From positions 1 through 37,761 of the IMG/VR virus record IMGVR_UViG_3300042892_000715: a stretch of 37,761 nucleotides of DNA. One strand, 5' to 3'. This stretch comes from a virus. Positions 6,519-13,487 of this stretch are shown here, one piece after another (the stretch's first letter is position 1; each line of letters starts with the position of its first letter). The notes beneath the pieces are model-generated. The model was not told the origin of the DNA. It saw only the letters and a list, made by a program, of their open reading frames with translations, and made no database searches. The translations under genes and the position numbers were made by a program.

Positions 6519-6863
6519 ATGGTAAAGTCAGAATTAAGTAGATTTGTAGCAGCAACAATTGCATTCATCACAGGTGACACAGACACAGCAGTGGCATTAA
6601 AGAATGAAAGATTAGGTAGAGCAAGTATTAAAGGACAATTGAGTGCATTAGAAGGCAGTCTTGTTAATGCAGAAGTTAATGTAGAAACAGCTAAGGAGAA
6701 TCTTGAGAAAAAGATTTATCCTACAGTGTTAATTAGTAATCAACAATATTACTACAGTAATATCATTACAGCTCAAGAAGAATTAAATGATGCACAAGAT
6801 CAATTAGATAGCATTGTTGCATCTATTGATTATGCAACCAACTTGTTAAACACCAAGTTTTAA
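6519..6863 (+). CDS. Coiled-coil unknown protein (114 aa)
   Basis: The leader TTAAAAATCATG supports the start. The N terminus has a mildly hydrophobic helix (RFVAATIAFITGDTDTAVAL). From about residue 38 heptad-like repeats run on (LEGSLVNAEVNVETAKENL, later QEELNDAQDQLDSIVASI), predicting a long coiled coil. It was probably built to oligomerise. The function is not recognised. Confidence 0.65.
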   Translation: MVKSELSRFVAATIAFITGDTDTAVALKNERLGRASIKGQLSALEGSLVNAEVNVETAKENLEKKIYPTVLISNQQYYYSNIITAQEELNDAQDQLDSIVASIDYATNLLNTKF

Positions 6864-6881
6864 TTAATTAAATGAATTACA

Positions 6882-6889
6882 TATATTTG
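6882..6889 (+). promoter_or_regulatory. Bacteroidota-type -7 element
   Basis: TATATTTG at 6882-6889 in TTACATATATTTGTAGACATG, six nt before the ATG of a 38-aa gene. The match is exact, but no good -33 TTTG is seen, and the distance to the ATG would leave almost no leader. The same TTACATATATTTG string recurs upstream of the homing endonuclease (10261-10273). Confidence 0.45.
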
Positions 6890-6894
6890 TAGAC

Positions 6895-7011
6895 ATGAAA
6901 AATAGTAAAGTTAAATTAGTAACCTATCAGATAGGTGTAAACATTATCGGTCAACCTATATATGTAATTCATAAATTATTTGAAGGAGTGGTAAATAAAT
7001 TCATGAAATAA
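6895..7011 (+). CDS. Small unknown peptide (38 aa)
   Basis: MKNSKVKLVTYQIGVNIIGQ, then PIYVIHKLFEGVVNKFMK. It is basic and beta-prone at first, amphipathic later. The start is supported only by the nearby promoter-like element. A repeat-rich, tRNA-like stretch follows. No family is recognised. Confidence 0.45.
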   Translation: MKNSKVKLVTYQIGVNIIGQPIYVIHKLFEGVVNKFMK

Positions 7012-7016
7012 AGAAG

Positions 7017-7080
7017 TAATGAATGATAAATCATGCACTATATACCATTTAGCTTGTAATGAATGATTTATCATACACTA
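7017..7080 (+). repeat. Two 24-bp near-direct repeats, 40-bp period
   Basis: TAATGAATGATAAATCATGC begins the first copy (7018-7037) and TAATGAATGATTTATCATAC the second (7058-7077); both continue ACTAT. The centre ATGATAAATCAT of copy 1 is the exact reverse complement of ATGATTTATCAT in copy 2, so each can form a short hairpin and the two can also pair with each other. They lie just before the tRNA-like elements. Confidence 0.6.
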
Positions 7081-7196
7081 TTTAGTACTTTAGAAAAAGT
7101 TACTTTTAAGATACTAAAATCACTTGCTTGAAGATAAACAAATAACTATGAATTGGTAGATAGGTATGGTTCGATTCCTTCCTAGTCAACAAAAAT

Positions 7197-7313
7197 AGTC
7201 AGGTAGCTCAGTGGTTAAGAGCAGGTGGTGCGGGAAATGTATTGATACCCAATCTATCGGACACAACTAATACAAGTAAAGTGTAAACACAGGTTCGAAT
7301 CTTGTTCTGACTA
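7197..7313 (+). tRNA. tRNA-like element, 117 nt, anticodon arm not canonical
   Basis: The acceptor AGTCAGG (7197-7203) pairs with TCTGACT (7306-7312), discriminator A. The D arm GCTC-AGTGGTTAA-GAGC (7206-7222) and T arm ACAGG-TTCGAAT-CTTGT (7289-7305) are intact. Between them lie 66 nt, against about 23 in a normal tRNA. The only clean hairpin there, TGATA-CCCAATC-TATCG, lacks U33. It may carry an insertion, be decaying, or serve a non-decoding role. CCA is not encoded. Confidence 0.5.
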
Positions 7314-7326
7314 CAAAATAAAGGTT

Positions 7327-7434
7327 ATGAAAAAAGAAAAAACGTATTTTGATGGTATAATGGTTGGTTTTGCAATTACCGCAATAATATACTCGGTATT
7401 GTTAGGTGTTGTAATAAGAATGCTGACACATTAA
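7327..7434 (+). CDS. Single-span membrane peptide (35 aa)
   Basis: A basic N terminus (MKKEKTYFDG) leads into one hydrophobic helix (IMVGFAITAIIYSVLLGVVI) and a short RMLTH tail, so a one-pass inner-membrane peptide is predicted. The gene sits between the two tRNA-like elements, after AAAGGTTATG. The function is unknown. Confidence 0.55.
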   Translation: MKKEKTYFDGIMVGFAITAIIYSVLLGVVIRMLTH

Positions 7435-7439
7435 TAATT

Positions 7440-7524
7440 AGTCAGGTGGCGGAGTGGTTTAACACAAGGTAAGACATCTCATAGATGGCTCACTTATTCA
7501 CAGGTTCGAATCCTGTCCTGACTA
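7440..7524 (+). tRNA. tRNA-like element, 85 nt, possible CAU anticodon
   Basis: The acceptor AGTCAGG (7440-7446) pairs perfectly with CCTGACT (7517-7523), discriminator A. The T arm ACAGG-TTCGAAT-CCTGT is perfect. The D region GCGGAGTGGTTTAACAC resembles tRNA-Ser/Leu types but its stem is poor. A 7-nt loop CTCATAG between GACAT and ATGGC has U33 and would give anticodon CAU, with one mismatched pair and about 7 nt too many before it. An alternative arm GGTAAG/CTTATT leaves a 19-nt loop. It shares acceptor and T-arm sequence with the element at 7197, so the two look like paralogues. Confidence 0.55.
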
Positions 7525-7541
7525 CTAAATAATTAAAAGTT

Positions 7542-7874
7542 ATGGAAGATAACATTATAAGCAAATGGATATTTAAATATGGAAATGAAATTGTTAGAAA
7601 AAACACTGAAGAAAAATTAGAAAAGCTCATGAAAGAACAAGAAATAAAAGAAGCTGCTGAAAGATATGCAGAAGATGACCCTTACAATAGGTACGAGAAA
7701 TGTTTTATTAATGGTGCTAAATGGCAACAAGAAAGAAAGTATAGTGAGAAAGAAATAGGTTTATTAAATAAAATGTTTGAGCTTTATTGGTATGAAAACA
7801 ATAGTCAACATCCAGATAATTTAGAAGAATGGGAGTTATCTAAAAAAATAATCGAACAATTTAAAAAGAAATAA
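7542..7874 (+). CDS. Conserved-looking phage protein (110 aa)
   Basis: A charged helical N terminus (TEEKLEKLMKEQEIKEAAERY) is followed by YEKCFINGAKWQQER, a FxxGAKWQxE-type motif I recall from many uncharacterised proteins of Bacteroidota phages, and then YSEKEIGLLNKMFELYWYEN. No activity is known to me. It starts a closely spaced set of small genes running to 8885. Confidence 0.65.
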   Translation: MEDNIISKWIFKYGNEIVRKNTEEKLEKLMKEQEIKEAAERYAEDDPYNRYEKCFINGAKWQQERKYSEKEIGLLNKMFELYWYENNSQHPDNLEEWELSKKIIEQFKKK

Positions 7875-7876
7875 TT

Positions 7877-8257
7877 ATGAACAAATGGGAATTAAAATCA
7901 GAATTAATAAATCTTTGTGCTAAATGTGCAGGGTTAAAACCTTCAACTGCTAAATCATATGCACGAAAGTTTTTTGATAAAAGTACAGAAACTGATGATA
8001 GCTGTATTAGTTGGTATACTGTTAGACACTGGAATGAAAAAACTAAAGAAGTTCAAAAGTTAACTCAAGCGTTAAACACTTTAAAACATGGGTTGATTAA
8101 ATCTGACACTTGTATTTTAAAATTAGAAGATGTTTCATATGTTGATTTTAAAGAAGACGTAACTGAAATAACAACTAAAAGTGGAAAAGTTATCAAATAT
8201 GGAAAAGGCTTTGAATATTTAGAATATGTTTTTAAATATAATAATAGAGATTTATGA
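7877..8257 (+). CDS. Unknown protein (126 aa)
   Basis: Starts 2 nt after the previous stop. The first half is basic and helical with two cysteines close together (LINLCAKCAGLKPSTAKSYA), perhaps a DNA-binding helix pair. The second half is beta-rich (LKLEDVSYVDFKEDVTEITT, then a GKVIKYGKGFEYLEYVF end). No family is recognised. The stop codon overlaps the next ATG (ATGA). Confidence 0.6.
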   Translation: MNKWELKSELINLCAKCAGLKPSTAKSYARKFFDKSTETDDSCISWYTVRHWNEKTKEVQKLTQALNTLKHGLIKSDTCILKLEDVSYVDFKEDVTEITTKSGKVIKYGKGFEYLEYVFKYNNRDL

Positions 8258-8373
8258 AAAATCAAGGAAAAAAACCAGAACAAATTGCAGATAGCACTCT
8301 GACAATAACGATATGTGCTATTGCTATATTGTGGTTAATTGCAGTTTACGTAATGACACATTTCAGTGCCTGA
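8254..8373 (+). CDS. Single-span membrane peptide (39 aa)
   Basis: ATG at 8254 overlaps the upstream stop (ATGA), which suggests translational coupling. A hydrophilic N terminus (MKNQGKKPEQIADS) precedes one transmembrane helix (TLTITICAIAILWLIAVYVM) and THFSA. The function is unknown; its place shortly before the glucosaminidase gene leaves a holin-like role possible but unsupported. Confidence 0.55.
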   Translation: MKNQGKKPEQIADSTLTITICAIAILWLIAVYVMTHFSA

Positions 8374-8560
8374 TATCTCAATGTGTAGTAGCAACACCTG
8401 TCCTCTTAAGGACTCATGCTACAGATTTACAGCAACACCTAGTCCATTTAGACAAAGCTATGCTGATTTTAAATATGATGAAGTTGCAAAAAAATGTGAC
8501 CATTATTGGAATAATTTAGAACATAAAAAAAATCAAGAAAGACATGGAAAAAACAATTAG
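8366..8560 (+). CDS. Small cysteine-rich phage protein (64 aa)
   Basis: The product MPDISMCSSNTCPLKDSCYR has the pattern C-x4-C-x5-C with a further Cys at KKCDHYW, probably a zinc site. YRFTATPSPFRQSYADF matches a short protein I recall as widespread in Bacteroidota phages, where the M-P-x-I-x-M-C start is common. For that reason I prefer GTG at 8366, overlapping the upstream gene by 8 nt; ATG 8381 is the alternative. The function is unknown. Confidence 0.65.
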   Translation: MPDISMCSSNTCPLKDSCYRFTATPSPFRQSYADFKYDEVAKKCDHYWNNLEHKKNQERHGKNN

Positions 8561-8885
8561 AGAATGGTATGAGGAACTTCCTGAACCATACAAAACTGAG
8601 GCTCTAGCAAATTGTGAAAAACAATCAACACTTGATTGGAATACAGCAGATGCTACTTGTAATAAACTATCAGAAGCTGTAGCTTTTGGATTTTTGTGGC
8701 AAGATACACCAGAAAATGAAAACTATTGGCAAGAAGTTTATGATACATTAGAAGCTGATGAATTTGATGAAGAACATGATGAAGAACAACAATATGAAGC
8801 TGATGAGTTTAAGAAGAATCGTAGAGAAGACTGGGAATTAGAAGCAGAACAAGAAGACAAAAATAAAACAGAATTTGAGGACTAA
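8544..8885 (+). CDS. Acidic phage protein (113 aa)
   Basis: The N-terminal half (IREWYEELPEPYKTEALANC, then LSEAVAFGFLWQDTPENENY WQ) matches a recurrent phage pattern with a conserved FxWxxTPE motif. From residue about 72 on the protein is very acidic (DEFDEEHDEEQQYEADEF), as in DNA-mimic or protein-binding tails. The start overlaps the previous gene by 17 nt. The function is unknown. Confidence 0.65.
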   Translation: MEKTIREWYEELPEPYKTEALANCEKQSTLDWNTADATCNKLSEAVAFGFLWQDTPENENYWQEVYDTLEADEFDEEHDEEQQYEADEFKKNRREDWELEAEQEDKNKTEFED

Positions 8886-8903
8886 TATTTAAACAATGAA
8901 ATT

Positions 8904-9452
8904 ATGTATTATAAATATAATGAAAAAGAATTACGTTTTGAAAAGAAAATAGTTTCACTTGCTTATATGATTGTTGTAGGACTTGTAGTCTCTATGGTGA
9001 TTGGATTTGCATTAGGTTATTTCGCTGGTAAATACCAACCGATTGAAACACTATCAGCTAAAGAGAAGGTAATAGTTATTAACACTATGGACCCATTTAA
9101 AACAGATAGTCTTAAATCATATCTTGAACAGTTGAACGTAAAGTTTGCTGATGTTGTTTATGCTCAAGCACAATTAGAAACAGGTGGTTTCACCTCTAAT
9201 ATATTTAGAGAGAACAACAATCTATTTGGCATGAAGCAAGCAATGAAAAGATCATCCACTAATAAGGGAGAACAGTTTGGTCATGCTTATTATGATACAT
9301 GGAGAGAATCAGTTCTTGATTATGCTCTATACCAGTGTAGATACTTATCAGATATAACTACAAGAGATGAGTATTTGCAGTATCTTAGACAAAATTATGC
9401 TGAGGATCCAAATTATTTTAATAAACTATTAAAAATCTTAAACAATGGATAA
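8904..9452 (+). CDS. Membrane-anchored glucosaminidase (probable endolysin)
   Basis: This should cleave the glycan strands of peptidoglycan in the periplasm, aiding lysis. Residues about 17-42 form one transmembrane segment (LAYMIVVGLVVSMVIGFALG), then a linker. Residues about 75-180 match the glucosaminidase fold (FlgJ/LytD type): QAQLETGGF at 88-96 with the catalytic Glu at 92, NNLFGMK at 105-111, and AYYDTWRESVLDYALY. At 182 residues it is a single-domain enzyme. The hydrophobic segment could be a signal-anchor-release device that exports the enzyme without a holin, which is inference. It overlaps the next gene by 8 nt. Confidence 0.82.
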   Translation: MYYKYNEKELRFEKKIVSLAYMIVVGLVVSMVIGFALGYFAGKYQPIETLSAKEKVIVINTMDPFKTDSLKSYLEQLNVKFADVVYAQAQLETGGFTSNIFRENNNLFGMKQAMKRSSTNKGEQFGHAYYDTWRESVLDYALYQCRYLSDITTRDEYLQYLRQNYAEDPNYFNKLLKILNNG

Positions 9453-9651
9453 TACAATCAGGGAAATTAATGCTGAGTCTGCTAACCAAGAGTTACAGAT
9501 TCAGCTTGTTAAAGCACAGAAGTATAAAATAGCATTTGAACAATTAGTAAAAGAAGTTGAGTTCTGTGCACATATGAATACTATTGTAGCCTGGAAGACT
9601 CTTCCGTACGTACTTAGTTATATTAAAGAAAAGAACAACATTAAAACTTAA
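9445..9651 (+). CDS. Small helical unknown protein (68 aa)
   Basis: Overlaps the glucosaminidase gene by 8 nt, so it is probably translationally coupled. The product (REINAESANQELQIQLVKAQ, then FEQLVKEVEFCAHMNTIVAW) is helical with heptad-like leucines. There is no signal or membrane segment, so it is not an obvious spanin or holin. No family is recognised. Confidence 0.6.
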   Translation: MDNTIREINAESANQELQIQLVKAQKYKIAFEQLVKEVEFCAHMNTIVAWKTLPYVLSYIKEKNNIKT

Positions 9652-9663
9652 ACCAAGAAGGCA

Positions 9664-9810
9664 ATGATAAAGTTTTTATTAAAGTTTGTGGAAAAACCAC
9701 AACCAAAGAACCTCAAAGAGGTGATTAAAATTAACATTGAATATCAACCAGTGAAGGTTGAGTTCAATAATGTAGGAACTTATAACTCTAATCCAGATGA
9801 GAGAAAGTAA
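9664..9810 (+). CDS. Small unknown protein (48 aa)
   Basis: ATG 9664 after AAGAAGGCA, a weak Shine-Dalgarno-like AAGG. The product (MIKFLLKFVEKPQPKNLKEV, KINIEYQPVKVEFNNVGTYN) has a short hydrophobic start and beta-rich body. It overlaps the following gene by 14 nt. The function is unknown. Confidence 0.55.
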   Translation: MIKFLLKFVEKPQPKNLKEVIKINIEYQPVKVEFNNVGTYNSNPDERK

Positions 9811-9973
9811 TGTAGATAAATTTATCAACTCAATGCAATTGAAGATTGATATAATGAAAGCAGAAATTAACGAGTTAGGCAAAGATGATAAGATTGCTAT
9901 AGAATTAGCTAAACAATACACACAAGGTCTAATGACAGCATTAAGAACATTTAAAATATTAAACGATAGATAG
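9797..9973 (+). CDS. Small helical unknown protein (58 aa)
   Basis: Starts inside the end of the previous gene (GATGAGAG). The product MRESNVDKFINSMQLKIDIM, then KAEINELGKDDKIAIELAKQ, is all-helical and probably forms a coiled-coil. TAG at 9971-9973. No family is recognised. Confidence 0.55.
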   Translation: MRESNVDKFINSMQLKIDIMKAEINELGKDDKIAIELAKQYTQGLMTALRTFKILNDR

Positions 9974-10006
9974 TTATGAATGAAGTAGTTATATATTTAA
10001 AGACAA

Positions 10007-10192
10007 ATGGAAAAGACAGCAATAGAATGGTTGGTTGAACAATTAAATCCATCAATAACATTACAACAAAAGTATATTGATGAATTAAAAGAAAAAGCAA
10101 AACAAAAGGAGAAACAACAGATTATTGATGCTGCAACTTGGGGTGCTAACGCTGAAAATGGAGAACAATACTATAAAGAAACATTTAAATAG
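10007..10192 (+). CDS. Small phage protein of a common type (61 aa)
   Basis: MEKTAIEWLVEQLNPSITLQ followed by a Lys/Glu/Gln-rich helix (ELKEKAKQKEKQQIIDAATW) and GENGEQYY-like end (NGEQYYKETFK). This overall pattern is, from memory, very frequent among phages of Bacteroidota, with no known function. About 100 nt without a gene follow, holding a promoter. Confidence 0.65.
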   Translation: MEKTAIEWLVEQLNPSITLQQKYIDELKEKAKQKEKQQIIDAATWGANAENGEQYYKETFK

Positions 10193-10241
10193 AAACAAAT
10201 AAAAGTACCAATATCATCTCATAGTAATCTTATTAAACTTA

Positions 10242-10273
10242 TTTGATAGTTTCAATTATATTACATATATTTG
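10242..10273 (+). promoter_or_regulatory. Promoter for the homing endonuclease and DNA polymerase
   Basis: TTTG at 10242-10245, 20-nt spacer, TATATTTG at 10266-10273: a full match to the Bacteroidota TTTG / TAnnTTTG promoter. The ATG lies 20 nt downstream of the -7 element, so the transcript has a very short leader. Confidence 0.7.
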
Positions 10274-10292
10274 TTTCATAAATTATAAACTT

Positions 10293-11018
10293 ATGAAACG
10301 AATAAACAACTTTGATGATGATTACTTTGAATTGATTGATAGTGAAGAAAAAGCTTATTTCTTAGGACTATTATTTGCTGATGGTAATGTTTACACTGCT
10401 AGAAATAGAGTACAAATAACTTTAGCTAATGAAGATGCTTACATATTAAAAAAATTTGCTGATTGTATTGGATACACAGGTAAGTTATATATTGATAGAG
10501 AGAAATATTCTAAACTTATACTACCAAGTAAAAAAATGTGTGCAGATTTAACTAAGTTAGGATGTACTCCTAATAAATCTTTAACTTTACAATTTCCAAC
10601 AGAAGTTCCAGAAGAATTAATGAATCATTTTATTAGAGGTTGCTTTGATGGTGATGGACATGTAAGTAGAAGAAATAGCTGCTTCAATACAAACTTTACT
10701 TCTAGTAATAATTTTATGAAAGAGTTTATAAAACTCTTAGATTCACTTAATGTAGAATACACTACTCCTTCAAAAAGATATATTGATCATGAAGAAAGCG
10801 CATATCAAGTATACATTAGAAGTAGTTCTCATAGTAATTTCTTTACTTATCTTTATAAAGATTCAACTTTATATTTAACTAGAAAAAAAGATATTGTAGA
10901 TCTTCCTATTATTATAAAAGAAAAGAAATTTTGTAGTAAGTGTAGTGAGAAACATTTTGCAAAAGGGTTTTGTAAAAGTCATTATAGAAATAATTATTTT
11001 AAATTACATGGAGTATAA
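10293..11018 (+). CDS. LAGLIDADG homing endonuclease
   Basis: A rare-cutting DNA endonuclease that spreads its own gene. Two LAGLIDADG-type helices, AYFLGLLFADG at 21-31 and HFIRGCFDGDG at 112-122, each keep the acidic residue that binds the catalytic metal, so one chain should form the whole active site. The C terminus carries FCSKCSEKHFAKGFCKSHYR, a C-x2-C...C-x2-H zinc knuckle that may add DNA contacts. At 241 residues the length is typical. No intein splice residues flank it and it is not inside another gene. It has its own promoter and its end overlaps the polymerase start by 11 nt, so it probably inserted just 5' of the polymerase and now shares its transcript. Confidence 0.85.
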   Translation: MKRINNFDDDYFELIDSEEKAYFLGLLFADGNVYTARNRVQITLANEDAYILKKFADCIGYTGKLYIDREKYSKLILPSKKMCADLTKLGCTPNKSLTLQFPTEVPEELMNHFIRGCFDGDGHVSRRNSCFNTNFTSSNNFMKEFIKLLDSLNVEYTTPSKRYIDHEESAYQVYIRSSSHSNFFTYLYKDSTLYLTRKKDIVDLPIIIKEKKFCSKCSEKHFAKGFCKSHYRNNYFKLHGV

Positions 11019-12972
11019 CTTAGAAGTTGTCATTTTCGACATAGAAACCATGCAAGAAATGTTTCTTGTTGGTGTATATTACCCTGATGGTAGAAAGTAT
11101 TATGAATTCGAAGTTAGTGCGTATGTTAACCAACTAGATGCCTTTGTAAGGTTCACTGAATCATATGATGACTGCTATTGGGTTGGTTACAACAATCTGC
11201 GCTTTGATAGCCAGGTGGTTGAATGGGTTCTTAGAAATCATGATAAGTGGAATGAACTATCATCATTAGAGATATGTGCTAAGATTGCACAGAAAGCTGC
11301 TGATGTTATTCATGATGCTAATTATGATGTCTTCCCAGAATATAGAGAGTATGAACTATCATTAAAACAGTTAGACTTATTTAAGATAAATCATTACGAT
11401 AATAAAAATCGTATGGTATCATTAAAAAGGTTAGAGTTTGAGATGGATCTTATTAATATTGAAGAGATGCCAATACATCATACTAAAATCAATATGACTG
11501 CTGAAGAGTGTAAGCTAACCAGAGACTATTGTAAGAATGATGTTATGGCAACTTATGAATTCTATAAGGTTACCACAGGTGATTGTGAGCATCCATTATA
11601 CAAACAGAACAATCAGATACAGTTGAGACTTGATATACAGGAGGAATTCGGTATACCATGTCTTAACTATTCTGATAGTAAGATTGGTGATGAGATGATT
11701 AAGAAGTTTTATTGCCAAGAGAAGAATATACAATACAATGAATTACCAAAGAAAGCAACTTTTCGTAAAGAGATTGTTGTAAAGAATTGTATTGCTGATT
11801 TTGTTACATTTACAACACCACAGTTAAAAGAGTTCTTAACTCGTATAAAAAAACTTAAGCTAGGAATAGCTGATGAATTCAAAGAGTCCATTAACTTTTA
11901 TGATAATGTTTATTCATTCATGAAAGGTGGTTTGCATACAGAGAATAAACCTAAGATATTTGAAGCTGATGATGAGTATTTGATTATTGATTGGGATGTG
12001 TCTAGTTACTATCCTGCCATCATTATTAACAGTGAGAAATATCCTGCTCATTTAGGTAAAGAGTTTCTTAGAGGTTACAAACAGATGTTTGAGAAAAGAC
12101 TAGAGCTTAAACCATTAGCTAAGAGTGATAGAAAGATTGCTGGTATTGTAGGAGCTTTAAAGCTTGCTGTCAATAGTGTTTATGGTAAGAGTAGTGATAT
12201 GCAAAGCTGGATATATGATAGACTATTAACTATGTTTACCACCATCACTGGTGAGTTGAGCTTAATGATGTTAGTTGAAGCATATGAATTAGCTGGCATA
12301 CATGTCATCTCTGCTAATACAGATGGTGTCACTGTTAAAATACAGAAGACACACGTTAACAAGATGTTTGAGATTAATAAGTGGTGGTGTGAACTAACAC
12401 AGTTTGAATTAGAACGTACAGATTATCAAAAAATCATTTTCAGTACAGTGAATGACTATTTAGCAATAATGACCAATGGTAAGATTAAAAAGAAAGGTGA
12501 CTTCCTTACAGATTTTGAACTACATAAGAACAAGTCTGCACGTGTGGTCCCAATTGCTCTTGAGCAGTGGTTTGTTCATGGTGTACCTGTTGAGACTACT
12601 ATTCAGAATCATAAAAACATATATGATTTCGCTCTTCGTCAAAAAGCAAGCAGAAGCTTTCACTATGAAGGTTCTAGTAAATCAGGAAGAACAGTGTACA
12701 ACAAACTGATAAGATATTATGTATCTAATGTGGGTGAGAAGTTATGGAAGATAAAGAATGAAGACTGTGATACTAATGCTGCTGAAGTCTCTCAAGTGGA
12801 AGCTGGTGAATGGGTTTGTCATGTATGTAACTATTTAACTAAAGGTCATCCAATGAGTAATATCAATTATGATTATTACATTGAGAAGGCTAATAGAATA
12901 GTTAGTAAGATAAAGCTTGAAGGCAGAAGAAATAGAGTGGTTGTTATACCTAACCAAATATCAATGTTCTAA
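11008..12972 (+). CDS. Family B DNA polymerase with 3'-5' exonuclease
   Basis: Replicative polymerase of 654 residues. Exonuclease motifs: FDIET at 10-14, YNNLRFD at 61-67, YCKND at 174-178. Polymerase motif A is DWDVSSYYP at 328-336, motif B KLAVNSVYG at 385-393, and motif C ANTDGV at 436-441. Motif C keeps the essential second Asp but has Asn where most family B enzymes have the first Asp of DTD. I chose ATG 11008 because the earlier in-frame ATG (10945) lies within the endonuclease gene and the residues it adds precede the first conserved block. The size is smaller than T4 gp43. It opens the replication block; the next gene starts on the last A of its stop codon. Confidence 0.93.
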   Translation: MEYNLEVVIFDIETMQEMFLVGVYYPDGRKYYEFEVSAYVNQLDAFVRFTESYDDCYWVGYNNLRFDSQVVEWVLRNHDKWNELSSLEICAKIAQKAADVIHDANYDVFPEYREYELSLKQLDLFKINHYDNKNRMVSLKRLEFEMDLINIEEMPIHHTKINMTAEECKLTRDYCKNDVMATYEFYKVTTGDCEHPLYKQNNQIQLRLDIQEEFGIPCLNYSDSKIGDEMIKKFYCQEKNIQYNELPKKATFRKEIVVKNCIADFVTFTTPQLKEFLTRIKKLKLGIADEFKESINFYDNVYSFMKGGLHTENKPKIFEADDEYLIIDWDVSSYYPAIIINSEKYPAHLGKEFLRGYKQMFEKRLELKPLAKSDRKIAGIVGALKLAVNSVYGKSSDMQSWIYDRLLTMFTTITGELSLMMLVEAYELAGIHVISANTDGVTVKIQKTHVNKMFEINKWWCELTQFELERTDYQKIIFSTVNDYLAIMTNGKIKKKGDFLTDFELHKNKSARVVPIALEQWFVHGVPVETTIQNHKNIYDFALRQKASRSFHYEGSSKSGRTVYNKLIRYYVSNVGEKLWKIKNEDCDTNAAEVSQVEAGEWVCHVCNYLTKGHPMSNINYDYYIEKANRIVSKIKLEGRRNRVVVIPNQISMF

Positions 12973-13163
12973 TGAAGTTTATAAGATTCTTAATTATATG
13001 GATAGCAAGTAATCTTTCTATTCCTTTCTGGATGGTTGGTCATGTACATTTAACAACAAATGTATATGATGACATAATAGAAATTATAGCATCTTTTGGT
13101 ATGAACGTTATTGTTGGTATAGGATTTTGGTTAGATTGGAAACGCAATAAAAAAGATTTTTAA
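12972..13163 (+). CDS. Small membrane protein, two spans (63 aa)
   Basis: TAATG overlap with the polymerase gene implies coupled translation. There are two hydrophobic segments (FLIIWIASNLSIPFWMVGHV and IIEIIASFGMNVIVGIGFWL) and a basic tail (DWKRNKKDF) that should face the cytoplasm. The function is unknown. Confidence 0.6.
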   Translation: MKFIRFLIIWIASNLSIPFWMVGHVHLTTNVYDDIIEIIASFGMNVIVGIGFWLDWKRNKKDF

Positions 13164-13164
13164 A

Positions 13165-13416
13165 ATGAAGATTAACAGATTAAACATTAGTGATGAATTG
13201 ATAAAGTATCAGTTCAACATGATTGGTAAAACATTTCAGGAGGCAGTAGCTAATCCTGAATGGATTAAAGAATGGTCAATGACAAAAGCACAACATGATG
13301 AATTCAAAGCATATGCTGTTCCCCTTATAAAGAAGGTTTTTAAGTGTAATAAGAGTAGAGCTGAAAATAATTTCTCATGGTTTGACCTTCAGTTTGGACT
13401 AAAAATTGTTGACTAA
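13165..13416 (+). CDS. Small phage protein (83 aa)
   Basis: One base after the previous stop. MKINRLNISDELIKYQFNMI, then EWIKEWSMTKAQHDEFKAYA and a C-terminal KCNKSRAENNFSWFDLQFGL. The end motif (SRAENNFSWFDLxxGLxI) reads like a recurring phage family, but I know no function. A terminator follows 24 nt downstream. Confidence 0.65.
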   Translation: MKINRLNISDELIKYQFNMIGKTFQEAVANPEWIKEWSMTKAQHDEFKAYAVPLIKKVFKCNKSRAENNFSWFDLQFGLKIVD

Positions 13417-13440
13417 TTAAAGAATTATTATTATATTTAT

Positions 13441-13465
13441 AGCCCCTTTAGTTAGGGGCTTTTTT
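13441..13465 (+). terminator. Rho-independent terminator after the polymerase operon
   Basis: AGCCCCT (13441-13447) and AGGGGCT (13454-13460) form a 7-bp GC-rich stem with TTAGTT loop, followed by TTTTTT. A -7-like TATATTTA (13432-13439) abuts it on the 5' side, so a new transcript may start within the hairpin. Confidence 0.88.
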
Positions 13466-13487
13466 GTTTACATTAATTAAAGAAACA

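Noticed and set aside
7140-7190. A tRNA 3'-half-like piece: GAATTGGTAGATAGG then GGTTCGATTCCTTCCTAGTC.
   Set aside because: The T stem has mismatches, there is no matching 5' acceptor upstream and no anticodon arm. It may be a decayed tRNA, but too little is left to annotate.
10293-12972. An intein or intron-encoded arrangement in the polymerase.
   Set aside because: The endonuclease precedes the polymerase's first conserved block and there are no splice residues or intron core; the polymerase is uninterrupted.
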